The notes below the pieces were generated by a model. The model did not search any database. It was not told the DNA's origin and saw only the letters and a program-made list of their open reading frames with translations. A stretch of DNA of 64,000 nt, from NCBI GenBank assembly GCA_046349915.1, contig JAXMBL010000008.1:124001-188000 (forward strand), read 5' to 3'. Position numbers and translations under genes: made by a program. Source of the stretch: CAIXSC01 sp046349915. Lineage in GTDB: Bacteria > Planctomycetota > Planctomycetia > Pirellulales > Pirellulaceae. Positions 44,073 through 53,427 of this stretch are shown here, piece by piece (the stretch's first letter is position 1; the number at the start of each line of letters is the position of its first letter).

Positions 44073-45176
44073 ATGGGTTTCGCTCGTTCATCCCTGGTGA
44101 TTGCCAGTCTATTTGTGGTCGGCCTGTCAGCGAGTCGCGAAGGACTCGGTCAACAGAATCCCCACGGGGTCTTGCCGTTGGGTGGTATGGCGGACCCGTT
44201 TTTGTTGCTCTTGCACGACCCCGTGGTGCATGACGAATTGAAACTGACCGCTAGCCAACGCGTCTTGTTGGGGAAGTTGTGTGCGGGGATGGATGGTGAT
44301 CTGTGGGTTACTCGTAATCAGCCTCAGGCTCAGGGGGACGAAATTCGAACTCGCCTGAAGGCGGCCGCTCAGAAAGAATTGAATGAATTCTTGACGCCCG
44401 AGCAGTTACAGCGCTTGACCGAAGTCGAACGTCGAACGGTTGGCGTCAAGGTTTTCCAACGCGACGATATGGTGCGCGCCCTGTCGTTAAATCCCACTCA
44501 GAAAACCAAGATTCAACAGTTGTTGAAGCAATCGGATGATGCCATCGCGGCCTTGATGAAGGGGGCGGCAGGTAAACCTCAGGACGAGACGCAAGCCGAG
44601 TATGCTCGCATTCTGGGGCAAGTCCAGAAGGACATTTGGTCCGAGTTGAGCGACCCGCAGAAGAAAGCGGCGCTTGCGGCGCTGGGGCCTGCATTCGATG
44701 CGAGTAAACTGGGCCGCGTGTTGCTGCGAGCTCCAGAGTTTTCACGCGGCACAACGTGGATCAATTCGGACCCGCTCACTCTCCGCGAACTACGGGGCGA
44801 AGTGATCGTGGTATTCGTCTTCGCTCATGGCTGTATCAACTGCATCCGGAACTACCCCTGGTATTTGGGGTGGCATCGTGATTTTGCGGATCGTGATCTA
44901 AAGATTATCGGCGTCCATACGCCGGAGACGGACGCCGAGACCAAGGTGGAAGGGGTTGTCGCCAAGGTCAAGGAAAACGGCTTCGAGTTCCCTGTGGTGG
45001 TGGACAACGACAAGAAAATCTGGAACGCTTGGGGGAACAGTATGTGGCCAAGCACCTACCTGATCGACCGTCGTGGGTTCGTCCGAGCTTGGTGGTTGGG
45101 CGAATTGAATTGGCAAGATCAACAAGGCGAAAAAATGCTCCGCGCCAAGATCGAGGAGCTGCTTTCCGAAAAATGA
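44073..45176 (+). CDS. Secreted thioredoxin-like protein with helical N-terminal domain
   Basis: The 367-residue protein has a signal peptide (about 1-26) and AAGGAG about 8 nt before the ATG. Residues 50-215 are helical with LTASQRVLLGKL, LTPEQLQRL and LSLNPTQKTKI, recalling the LTXXQ motifs of periplasmic Spy/CpxP-like proteins. Residues 216-367 are a TlpA-like thioredoxin domain with redox pair C254-I-N-C257 (AHGCINCIRNYPW), then GVHTPETD and the cis-Pro segment MWPSTYLIDRRG. Its stop overlaps the next start as ATGA (45173-45176), so it is translationally coupled to the CARCH-bearing DUF1549 gene. It may keep haem-binding thiols reduced; this is inference. Confidence 0.88.
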   Translation: MGFARSSLVIASLFVVGLSASREGLGQQNPHGVLPLGGMADPFLLLLHDPVVHDELKLTASQRVLLGKLCAGMDGDLWVTRNQPQAQGDEIRTRLKAAAQKELNEFLTPEQLQRLTEVERRTVGVKVFQRDDMVRALSLNPTQKTKIQQLLKQSDDAIAALMKGAAGKPQDETQAEYARILGQVQKDIWSELSDPQKKAALAALGPAFDASKLGRVLLRAPEFSRGTTWINSDPLTLRELRGEVIVVFVFAHGCINCIRNYPWYLGWHRDFADRDLKIIGVHTPETDAETKVEGVVAKVKENGFEFPVVVDNDKKIWNAWGNSMWPSTYLIDRRGFVRAWWLGELNWQDQQGEKMLRAKIEELLSEK

Positions 45177-47161
45177 ACCGACTCGTTCGCACCCTTGTTA
45201 CCTCGGTTTGCTTGATGATTGTCGCGGAATTCGCACGCCCCGACGAGTCGTCATTCGAGTCGTACGAGCGGGAACACTGGTCCCTTGTGCCTCGCAGCCG
45301 ACCGCAAACGCCGACGCTGACGACGGCCCCGGAACAGTCATGGGCTCGCACAGCAGTCGACACGTTTGTGCTCGAACGAATTCGAGCCAAACAACTCAGC
45401 CCATCCCCGGTTGCTCCGCGGAACTTCCTGATTCGCCGACTCTACTACGACCTGTGGGGATTACCGCCCGACGTCGAAACGATAGCGGAATTCGAGCGGA
45501 ACGAGTCGCCGGATGCGGTCGAGCAGTTGGTTGATCGCTTATTGGCAAGTCCCAGGTATGGAGAACGGCAGGCTCAGCATTGGCTCGATGTCGTTCGCTT
45601 CGCGGAAACCGAGGGGTTTGAGTATGACCAACATCGGCCGGGCGCTTGGCGATTCCGTGACTACGTGATCGATAGTTTGAATCGCGACAAACCATTCGAC
45701 CAGTTTGCCCGTGAGCAGTTGGCCGGCGACGAACTTGCCCACTCCAACACGGAAACTCGCGTTGCCGCAGGCTTTCATCGACTGGGGCCGGTCCGACGCA
45801 ATGCGGGCAATACCGATGTGGCGTTTAGTCGCAACGAAGTGTTGACCGAAATGACCGATGCGGTGGGCGTAGTATTTCTCGGCTTGACCGTGGGGTGCGC
45901 TCGCTGCCACGATCACAAGTTCGACCCGATTCGGCAAGTGGACTACTACCGGCTGCAAGCTTACTTGGCATCGACCGACGAACATGACATTTCGGTCGCT
46001 CCGCCGGACGAAGCGCGACGATGGAATGACGAAACGAATCGCGTGAAGCAGGCGATGAAGGTGATCCGCGAGAAGATGCAGAACGCCGAGGGGCGCGAGC
46101 GGGACGCGCTGGTCGCTCAACTCAAAAAGCTCGAACTTGAACTTCCCGAGCCGCTCCCTACCCTCTCGTCGGTGCAAGTGTTGGCGGAGCGCAAGGCGGA
46201 AGTGGCGGTGCTGCAACGAGGGCAGACTGATAAGCCGCTCCAAACCGTAAGAGCTCGTCCGTTGGGAGTGTTGGTCGCGGATGATCGGCCCGAGGAGTCC
46301 TCGGAGGCCGCTCGTCCCAAATCGCAACTCGCCGACTGGCTGCTTGATCCCACTCATCCCCTCACTGCTCGAGTCTATGTCAATCGCCAATGGCAGTGGC
46401 GATTTGGCCAGGGGCTCGTCGCCACCCCCAACGACTTCGGTCTCAATGGCGCCGCCCCCACGCACCCTGCCCTGCTCGATTGGCTCGCCAATCAACTGAT
46501 CGCCAACCAGTGGCAAACCAAACCGCTGCATCGATTGCTTGTGACCAGCGCGGTCTATCGCCAAGCCTCCGATGAGGCGAGTGAATCATCGCAACGCGAC
46601 CCCGAGAATCGATGGCTGGCTCGCTTCACCCGCAGAAGGCTTGATGCCGAGCAGATTCGTGATTCGCTCCTAAGCGTCTCAGGTCAAATGGATTTGCGAC
46701 TGGGTGGCGAGAGCATCATGACTCCTGTGGATGCCGATTTAGTCAAGTTGCTTTACAAGCCGACGCAGTGGACCGTTGCGCCTCAGTTGGCCGATCATCA
46801 CCGTCGCACCATATATCTGATTGCCAAACGCAATCTACGCCTGCCGCAATTGGAAGTATTCGACCAACCCGATCTCGCCATCAGCTGTGCGCGACGAGAA
46901 TCCAGCACCCACGCGCCACAGGCCTTGGAACTGCTGAACGGCCCCTTTTCGAATCGGCTGGCCGCGGATTTCGCCGCTCGCATCGAACGCGAAGCGGGAC
47001 CCAGTGCTGCTCAGCGAGTGGACTTTGCATTTCGCTCGATCGCCGCTCGTCCCGCGAACGCCGAAGAACTTGCTCTGTGCGTCGAGTTTTTGCGAGACCA
47101 TTCGCCCAGTGAATTTGCGTTAGCGCTCTTTAACTTGACGGCGTTTATGTATGTTGAGTGA
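45173..47161 (+). CDS. DUF1549/DUF1553 protein lacking the N-terminal cytochrome domain
   Basis: The product is 662 residues from the ATG at 45173, inside the ATGA overlap with the redoxin gene. A signal peptide (about 1-22) is followed directly by the DUF1549 region (WARTAVDTFVLERI). The N-terminal CXXCH domain of its paralogues is missing, as is most of the spacer before DUF1553. The internal CARCHDHKFDP is kept at C242-H246. DUF1553 starts near VYVNRQWQWRFGQGL and ends LFNLTAFMYVE. At 662 residues it is the shortest of the five in this window. Loss of one haem site while coupled to a thiol oxidoreductase makes it the most divergent member. Confidence 0.9.
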   Translation: MNRLVRTLVTSVCLMIVAEFARPDESSFESYEREHWSLVPRSRPQTPTLTTAPEQSWARTAVDTFVLERIRAKQLSPSPVAPRNFLIRRLYYDLWGLPPDVETIAEFERNESPDAVEQLVDRLLASPRYGERQAQHWLDVVRFAETEGFEYDQHRPGAWRFRDYVIDSLNRDKPFDQFAREQLAGDELAHSNTETRVAAGFHRLGPVRRNAGNTDVAFSRNEVLTEMTDAVGVVFLGLTVGCARCHDHKFDPIRQVDYYRLQAYLASTDEHDISVAPPDEARRWNDETNRVKQAMKVIREKMQNAEGRERDALVAQLKKLELELPEPLPTLSSVQVLAERKAEVAVLQRGQTDKPLQTVRARPLGVLVADDRPEESSEAARPKSQLADWLLDPTHPLTARVYVNRQWQWRFGQGLVATPNDFGLNGAAPTHPALLDWLANQLIANQWQTKPLHRLLVTSAVYRQASDEASESSQRDPENRWLARFTRRRLDAEQIRDSLLSVSGQMDLRLGGESIMTPVDADLVKLLYKPTQWTVAPQLADHHRRTIYLIAKRNLRLPQLEVFDQPDLAISCARRESSTHAPQALELLNGPFSNRLAADFAARIEREAGPSAAQRVDFAFRSIAARPANAEELALCVEFLRDHSPSEFALALFNLTAFMYVE

Positions 47162-47273
47162 GTCATTGGTCATTGGTCATTGGTCATTGGTCATTGGTCA
47201 TTGGTCATTAGTCATTAGTCATTAGTTGTTAGTTGTTAGTTGTTAGTTGTTAGTTGTTAGTTGTTAGTCACTG
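47162..47273 (+). repeat. Heptamer tandem repeat, 16 units
   Basis: Sixteen exact 7-nt units: GTCATTG x6, GTCATTA x3, GTTGTTA x6 and GTCACTG x1, beginning at the base after the stop of the DUF1549 gene. Neighbouring units differ by one or two bases in blocks, which suggests slippage. The style recalls heptamer STRR arrays of cyanobacteria. Confidence 0.95.
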
Positions 47274-47383
47274 GCGCTTTTGTCGGTGCCTTTTTCTGAT
47301 ATTCGTGGGTTTTCTTTTGACCGAGTAGAATTCAACTCCAGAACTGTCGTAAGGGCCTAACAGGTCGCCGAACACCAACAACG

Positions 47384-47411
47384 AATGACCAATGACCAAT
47401 GACCAATGACC
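47384..47411 (-). repeat. Inverted heptamer repeat, 4 units, overlapping a start codon
   Basis: Four AATGACC units, the reverse complement of the GTCATT-type units at 47162-47209, 110 bp away. The last unit contains the ATG (47406) of the following DUF1501 gene. The two arrays could pair into a long stem. Confidence 0.92.
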
Positions 47412-48824
47412 AATCTATCCGTTCGTCGTGAATTCCTGCGAGACTCATTTTGCGGCGTTGGTTCGCTGGCGCTGGCGGCCATGTGGCCGCGTGGCGCCCA
47501 GTCGGCGCTTGGGGCGGAAGCCAATCCGTTGGCGCCGCGACCTGCGCCTCGGCCAACGACGGCGAAGAGTGTGATCTTCTTGTTCATGGCGGGGGGGCCG
47601 AGTCATTTAGAGACGTTTGATCCCAAGCCGCTGCTCAACCAATTGGATGGACAAAGGCGGCCAGCGGAATTTGGGGAGGCGAAGTACCAGTTTGTTCGGC
47701 CGGATGCCCGACTTCTGGGGTCGAAACGCAAGTTTCAGAAACATGGTCAGTCGGGCATCGAAGTGTCTGACTTGTTCCCTCATTTGGCTCGGCGAATCGA
47801 CGACATCGCGGTCATCCGGTCGTGCCACTGCGACAAAGTGGTGCATTCGGCGGCTCAGTACGAGTTGTTTAGCGGGCGCACATCGCCCGGTTTTCCCAGC
47901 ATGGGATCATGGTCGATCTATGGGCTGGGATGTGAAAGCGACTCGCTGCCCGCCTATGTCGTCATGCCCGATCCCGACGGAGCGTTGGAGGCGGGGCAGC
48001 CGATGTACATGCACGGCTTTCTGCCCGCTCTGCACCAACCGACGATGTTGCGCGGTGGGAGTCGGCCCGTCCGCAATCTCGATCTGCCGCCGCATGTATC
48101 GCCGTCGGAGCGTGCGGCGACCATGGAGTTGATTCGAGGATTGAATCGGGAGACGATTCGCTCCGGCGACGATGAACTGGCGGCTCGCCTGGCCGCGTAC
48201 GAGCTGGCCTTCAAAATGCAGACCGAAGCGCCGGAAGCGTTTGATCTCTCGCGCGAGTCTCGCCGTACGCTGGATCTCTATGGCATTGATCGTCCGGCGA
48301 CCGACGAGTACGGTCGGCGCTGTCTCTTGGCTCGACGGCTGGTCGAGCGAGGCGTCCGATTCACGGTGGTAGTCAGTGGAGGCGGGGCTGCTACGACTCA
48401 ATGGGACGCACATGCGGATATCGAGGAGAATCATACTCGCATGGCTGGCGAGACCGATCTGCCGATCGCCGGCCTGCTGACTGACCTCAAGGAGCGTGGC
48501 TTACTGGAGAGCACGCTCGTGCTGTGGGGAGGCGAATTTGGGCGATCGCCCGAGGCGGAGAGTCGTCGGGGACGCGATCATCACAACATCGGTTTCTCGA
48601 TGTGGATGGCGGGCGGAGGCGTCCGAGGAGGGCAGGTCGTCGGGGCTACCGATGCAATCGGCTTGCGAGCGGTCGAGCGACCATGTCACTTTCGAGATCT
48701 GCATGCTACGTTGCTGCACCTGATGGGTTTTGAACAGAACGAGTTGACTTTCCCGCACCTCGGCCGCGACGAACGGTTGACGTTGATTGAGGGGGAGGTG
48801 ATTCGGGAGATTGTCAGTACGTGA
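47406..48824 (+). CDS. DUF1501 protein with start codon in a heptamer repeat
   Basis: The 472-residue protein has Tat-type SVRREFLRDS at about 5-14 before CGVGSLALAAM. Family motifs are GGPSHLETFDPKP, RCLLARRLVERGVRFTVV, GGEFGRSPEAE and RGRDHHNIGF. ATG 47406 is chosen because upstream repeat ATGs are out of frame or hit stops (the ATG at 47385 reaches TGA at 47400). No Shine-Dalgarno is present; the leader is the repeat itself. It is the partner of the 45173 gene, 244 nt upstream, and precedes the DUF1080 gene by 68 nt. Confidence 0.88.
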   Translation: MTNLSVRREFLRDSFCGVGSLALAAMWPRGAQSALGAEANPLAPRPAPRPTTAKSVIFLFMAGGPSHLETFDPKPLLNQLDGQRRPAEFGEAKYQFVRPDARLLGSKRKFQKHGQSGIEVSDLFPHLARRIDDIAVIRSCHCDKVVHSAAQYELFSGRTSPGFPSMGSWSIYGLGCESDSLPAYVVMPDPDGALEAGQPMYMHGFLPALHQPTMLRGGSRPVRNLDLPPHVSPSERAATMELIRGLNRETIRSGDDELAARLAAYELAFKMQTEAPEAFDLSRESRRTLDLYGIDRPATDEYGRRCLLARRLVERGVRFTVVVSGGGAATTQWDAHADIEENHTRMAGETDLPIAGLLTDLKERGLLESTLVLWGGEFGRSPEAESRRGRDHHNIGFSMWMAGGGVRGGQVVGATDAIGLRAVERPCHFRDLHATLLHLMGFEQNELTFPHLGRDERLTLIEGEVIREIVST

Positions 48825-48892
48825 TGGCCCAGCTCGTGATGATTCGGTAAATTACTTGTCATTCAAAAAGTTCTTTCCTTGGAGTGGCTGGC

Positions 48893-49723
48893 ATGTCGTT
48901 TCGTCCGAAATTGTGGGGTCTCGTAGGCGGTCTCGTGGCATTGTTGGCGGCATTTGCGTGGTGGGTGCCGACGATGGCGGCGAGCGCCGCGGCTCAAGCT
49001 GGCGCCTCTCAGCCTGATGAACAGTGGATTCCGTTGTTCAACGGCAAGAATCTGGACGGCTGGACTCCCAAGATTCGCGGCTATGAAAAGGGCGACAACT
49101 TCGGCAATACGTTCCGGGTCGAGGACGGTTTGCTCAAAGTGGTCTACGACAAGTACGACAAATTCGACGATCGCTTTGGGCATCTGTTTTACAAGGAAAA
49201 GTTCTCGCATTACCGCTTGCGAGTCGAGTATCGATTTGTGGGGGAACAAGTGCCAGGTGGACCTGGTTGGGCGATCAGGAATAGCGGAGTCATGGTACAC
49301 GGCGAAATGCCTGAGACGATGGCCAAGGATCAGGACTTTCCGGCTTCCATCGAAGTGCAGTTGCTAGGAGGCTCGGGCAAGGGAGAGCGGACGACGGCCA
49401 ATCTCTGCACGCCTGGCACCAATGTCGTGATGGGCGGCAAACTGATCACTCAGCATTGCACCAGCTCGAAGTCGAAGACCTATCACGGCGATCAGTGGGT
49501 GACGGCCGAGATCGAAGTGCACGGCGACCAAGTGGTCAAGCACATCGTCGATGGTCAAGTGGTGCTGGAGTACAACGAACCGCAATTGGATGACCGCGAA
49601 GCCCACGCTCGTGAACTCATGAAACTGAATGGCGGAAAGCTACTGAAAGAAGGATCGATCTCGCTGCAGTCCGAGAGCCACCCCGTCGAATTTCGCAAGG
49701 TGGAGTTGTTGAAGCTGAAATAG
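48893..49723 (+). CDS. DUF1080 (3-keto-disaccharide hydrolase-type) secreted protein
   Basis: The product is 276 residues from the ATG at 48893 (GGAG 8 nt upstream; a GTG 9 nt earlier overlaps that site). A signal/anchor lies at about 8-35. The DUF1080 jelly-roll has WIPLFNGKNLDGWTPK, then FRVEDGLLKVVYD, YRLRVEYRFVG, NSGVMVHG and IEVQLLGGSGKGERTT, ending VEFRKVELLKLK. Members bind or cleave sugars, including 3-keto-glycosides, and are very abundant in planctomycetes. It follows the DUF1501 gene by 68 nt and may belong to that operon. A family A repeat starts 4 nt after its stop. Confidence 0.9.
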   Translation: MSFRPKLWGLVGGLVALLAAFAWWVPTMAASAAAQAGASQPDEQWIPLFNGKNLDGWTPKIRGYEKGDNFGNTFRVEDGLLKVVYDKYDKFDDRFGHLFYKEKFSHYRLRVEYRFVGEQVPGGPGWAIRNSGVMVHGEMPETMAKDQDFPASIEVQLLGGSGKGERTTANLCTPGTNVVMGGKLITQHCTSSKSKTYHGDQWVTAEIEVHGDQVVKHIVDGQVVLEYNEPQLDDREAHARELMKLNGGKLLKEGSISLQSESHPVEFRKVELLKLK

Positions 49724-50190
49724 CGGTGTAGCGATCTCGCTTCGCGAGATGAACAGCCGCACTGCGTGCGAACACTGCTCTCGGAATTGGCCACGGAAAG
49801 GCACTGAATTGCACGGAAAAGATGAAAGAGGTAAGGAGCCCGGAGTTAGGAGGAAAGAAGATAAGGATGCGGTAGGAGGAGTCGGGAGCAGTGGGGCCGA
49901 ATGGAAGATGGCGCTAGAGTAAGTGGACGAAGATAACGCAGGCTGAACGCGGATCGACCGACCTCGTTCATGAAAAGCAAGCGGATGTGGCCATCCAGCG
50001 ACTCAAGATGCGAGTTCGCGTCAGTCATTGTCTACTTCAAGCGTCGTCGGTGGTTGTGGATTGGCGTCGAGGGGGCGAGGGCCTGGGTGGCACAGTTACT
50101 CGCGGTCAGTTCGCAGCGGAGCAAGAGCGGTTGGCTCCTGCGGGTATCCATCAAGACACGAAGGCTAGCGAGAAGAAAAGTGGCGAACTA
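49724..50190. other. Intergenic region with composite repeat, upstream of a pseudogene
   Basis: The first 100 bp are composite repeat A. Then comes a purine-rich stretch (about 49825-49925). From about 49940 to 50190 I see no recognisable coding sequence, although frames continuous with the following pseudogene are open. Confidence 0.5.
49728..49822 (+). repeat. Composite repeat A: hairpin plus CACGGA box
   Basis: The hairpin ATCTCGC-TTC-GCGAGAT heads a 43-nt unit (49728-49770). After 17 nt a box follows (49788-49822) with TTGGCCACGGAAAGGCACTG and GCACGGAAAAGATG. It aligns without gaps to the copy at 60467. Confidence 0.88.
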
Positions 50191-51871
50191 ACGAGAGGCG
50201 ATGGAATCGAGGTTGGGCAGTGGTCCGCATGGACGCCACTGGAGTCGATCTGTGGAAGAGCCAAGTCGTGGGTGTTTCCCTCCGTTACCGTCTCTTTCCT
50301 GCCTCAGGGAAAGAAGACTCTGGATCCTCCGCAAGAAATCGCCGTGGATTTTGAATTCGCGGATGAACGTCAAGTCTTCAAGCGTTGGACTGAGTGTGCC
50401 CCTCGTGGCGCGACGGTCGGGTTTGCGTTTCCCAGCGGCGAGTTGGATGGGAGGGGAGCGGGGAACGCCGAGTTTGTGCGGCAACTCGCGGGAATCGCGG
50501 CGCACGTGAAGGCGCGCCGCGAACTGTTGGAGAAGAGATTCCCCGAACCCGTGACGCCGCCCAGTCATTTCGCCATTCTGGGGCATCTGGCGGGCTATGG
50601 CCAAGGTCCCGGATCAGGGGTGGGGAAAGCGATTGGCTTCGGAGTGCGGCACTGCAATCCGGAAATCGTGGCCGCGAAGTCGCACCTGCAAGAATGTCCA
50701 CGTTGTCGGGACGAGTTTCGTGAATACCTCCGACGTCACCGCATTCAGCCCATGGACGTTGGAGCTCGCAATTGGGATGAAGTCGCGCCGTATCCTCTAT
50801 GGGCAACCGAGTCGACCAAATCGGGCGTCAAGCAGACACTCGCCGCGCCTCTTGCGTTAGACGCGGCGGCTGATCGCCTGCGCTATTACTATTCGTATCG
50901 CTTCATGACCTATGTCACCGCCAGTCTATTCCCCGAGTCGGCTCGTCGTTTGGCCGCCGAGGGGATCCCGCTGTACGCCATGCAAGGCAACGCCAAGTTG
51001 GAATGGGAGCAGCTTGGATTGGCATGAGTTTTATGACTCGCATGCCAACACGGCACTCGTCTGGGAAACATCGAATCGCGATCCGCGAGCCTGGCAGTGG
51101 GAATCGTACTTGGCCGACATCCTGCGGGGAGTTTCGGCTCGACACGCTGGACTGCCGATGGGATGTCTCGTGAAGCCACATCCGGGCGCACCCGCTCAGC
51201 GCAAGCTGGCCGGAATGGCACGCGGAGTTAGAGTTGTCGAGTGGTACACGTATGGACCCGACTATGCGAAGGGGGATAGCTTCTCGCAGTCGCCCCAACT
51301 GCTGGAAGAAGTGGCGAAATCGAGTCGATTTCAGGCTCGGGCTGAGCCCTATCTTTGGAAGACCGAATGGGAAGTGCGGCCGGAAGTGGCACTGGTGTTT
51401 CCTCGCAGTTCCGAAATCTGAGGACGTGTGGGACCGCTCGGCATGACCGCCTTGGCGAATGCGAAGTGGATTTATTTGGCGCTGCGGCACGAGCACATTC
51501 CGGTGTCGATCCTGAGTATCGAGCGACGACGCTCGAAGCATTTGGATCACCGGCTGCACCCGCTTCGTCCGAGACCGCTTGGAAGTTGCCAGCTCCTTGG
51601 GTAGATGGGAAGGCTACGGCGGTAATCGGTCGAGAGATTATGGAGACTGATGAATTGGTGCTATGCAAAATCGCCAGCGGCAGGCGGCGGTCGTTCAGAG
51701 CAACTGCGACAGCACGACGAATTGCAGGTGTTGCTGGCGGGCTTCGCGGGCGTCCAACGAGTGCGCTCGCTGGCGTTGGAAACCGAATTGCAATTCGAGT
51801 CGCGCACGGAGGGGATCGTCGTGACTCTCCCGCGGTTGGCGACTATCGATCTGCTGATGTTATCGCCGTAA
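50190..51871 (+). pseudogene. Frameshifted remnant of a large protein, possibly glycoside-hydrolase-like
   Basis: One protein appears to run through changing frames. A first frame carries ATVGFAFPSGELDG, CPRCRDEFREYL and YYYSYRFMTYVTASLFPES to about 51015. The frame then shifts to EFYDSHANTALVWETSNRDP, GCLVKPHPG and VEWYTYGPDYAKGDSFSQ until TGA at 51419. VWDRSA continues in a third frame, then TALANAKWIYLALRHEHIPV returns to the second. A C-terminal piece (ETELQFESRTEGIVVTLPRL) ends at 51871. At least three frame disruptions are needed, so it is not functional as one chain. The catalytic-looking YTYGPDY and HxxIPV segments suggest a GH42-like large hydrolase, but I am not sure of the family. 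Confidence 0.75.
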
Positions 51872-51884
51872 GGCTCGCTACGGC

Positions 51885-53423
51885 TTAACTTATGATCTCC
51901 CGTACAACTCTGCCCGAAACGTCGGTCAGGCGATAGTTGCGGCCGTTGTGTTCATACGTCAAACGTTCGTGGTCGAAGCCCAAGAGATGCAGCATCGTGG
52001 CATGCAAATCGGGGACCGCCACTCGATCTTCAATGGCGTGATACCCAAATTCGTCGGTCTGGCCTAAGACCATGCCCGGACGAACGCCCGCGCCGGCCAG
52101 CCACATCGTAAAGCCATGCGGATGATGGTCTCGACCTTTTCCATTTTCCGCGACGGGAGATCGACCGAATTCTCCACCCCATACAACAAGCGTGGAATCG
52201 AGCAAACCTCGTTGCTTCAGGTCGTCCAGCAAAGCGGCGATCGGACGATCGGTCTCGGCGCAATGCAAATCATGGTTTTTCTTCAGATCGTCGTGCGCAT
52301 CCCAAGCCCGCGGGCCCTCGTTCCCGCCACTGTAAATCTGCACGAATCGTACTCCGCGTTCGACCAATCTCCTCGCCAACAAACAATTGCGACCAAAATG
52401 ACCCGTGGTCTTGTCATCGAGACCATAGTTTCGGCGAGTGGCCGCGGTTTCACTCGACAAATCGACGCATTCCGCCGCCCCGCTCTGCATGCGAAACGCC
52501 AACTCGTAAGACGCAAGTCGAGCCGTCAGACTCGACGCCGCGGGACTGCCAGCTTTCTCGTGCGCTGCCGCTTGCTCGGCATTCCAACGCTGTAACAACT
52601 GCAACCTCGCCTGCTGTCGATCCGACGTGACCTGCTTCGGCGGCCGCAAATAAGCGACCGGCTCCGTCCCCACTCGAAAAGGAACTCCCTGGTACGTCGC
52701 GGGCATGAAGCCATTGGACCAGTTGAGTGCTCCATTCACGGGAGCGCCCTGGTGATCCAGCATCACAACGAAGGCGGGCAGGTTGTCCGCCTCCGACCCT
52801 AGCCCGTACGTGGTCCACGATCCCAAGCAAGGATGTCCGGCCTGCAAGAATCCCGAGTTCATCTGAAAAATCGCAGGTCCGTGATTATTGCTCGCACAAT
52901 GCATCGACCGAATCACGCACAACTGATCGGCTCGCTTGCCCAACTCTGGATAGACTTCGGCGACCTCCAATCCCGATTCGCCACAGCGCTGAAAACGATA
53001 CGGACTGCCAAAGGCCGCGTTCTTCGTCTTGCCCACCATGAAGGCGTCTTGATCGCGAAAAACCGGTATTGGTTGACCGTGTCGTTTCACAAGTTCTGGT
53101 TTCGGATCGAACAAGTCGACATGGCTGGGACCGCCATACATGAACAAGAAAATCACGGCCTTTGCGCGCGGAGCAATGTGGGGCGCTCGCGGGCGTAGGG
53201 GATTTCCGCTGCGGTCGCCAACGACGGGCGAATTCACTTCGCTCGCTTGGCGTCGCGGTTCAGCCGCGATCGTTGGCTCTGACGCGGCCGCTTGGTGAAT
53301 CAACCGTCCTTCACGGTCGAGCAAGCTGCGCAATGCCAGCGCGCCGAAACCACCGCCCGCCACTTGCAACAGTCTGCGGCGATCGATCTCCTGGCCCTGT
53401 CGAATAGACCCCAGCGAGTCCAT
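51885..53423 (-). CDS. DUF1501 protein, Tat-type signal
   Basis: The product is 512 residues from the ATG at 53423, 4 nt after the stop of the paired cytochrome gene, with GGAG within that gene's last codon as ribosome site. Tat-type DRRRLLQVAGG lies near residue 14. Family motifs are YGGPSHVDLFDPKPE, NCLLARRLVERGVRFVQIY, GGEFGRSPVAE and GRDHHPHGFTMWL. Three of these blocks are nearly identical to those of the 47406 protein, so the two are close paralogues. It is convergent with the pseudogene, 13 nt from its end. Confidence 0.9.
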   Translation of the reverse strand: MDSLGSIRQGQEIDRRRLLQVAGGGFGALALRSLLDREGRLIHQAAASEPTIAAEPRRQASEVNSPVVGDRSGNPLRPRAPHIAPRAKAVIFLFMYGGPSHVDLFDPKPELVKRHGQPIPVFRDQDAFMVGKTKNAAFGSPYRFQRCGESGLEVAEVYPELGKRADQLCVIRSMHCASNNHGPAIFQMNSGFLQAGHPCLGSWTTYGLGSEADNLPAFVVMLDHQGAPVNGALNWSNGFMPATYQGVPFRVGTEPVAYLRPPKQVTSDRQQARLQLLQRWNAEQAAAHEKAGSPAASSLTARLASYELAFRMQSGAAECVDLSSETAATRRNYGLDDKTTGHFGRNCLLARRLVERGVRFVQIYSGGNEGPRAWDAHDDLKKNHDLHCAETDRPIAALLDDLKQRGLLDSTLVVWGGEFGRSPVAENGKGRDHHPHGFTMWLAGAGVRPGMVLGQTDEFGYHAIEDRVAVPDLHATMLHLLGFDHERLTYEHNGRNYRLTDVSGRVVREIIS

Positions 53424-53427
53424 GTTG

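Noticed and set aside
47162..47273. Heptamer array as a CRISPR or iteron-type origin.
   Set aside because: Units are contiguous 7-mers without spacers, and no rep gene or AT-rich unwinding region is nearby.
50190..51871. Several small separate genes instead of one pseudogene.
   Set aside because: Successive segments continue one another across frame changes, and none has its own ribosome site and start.
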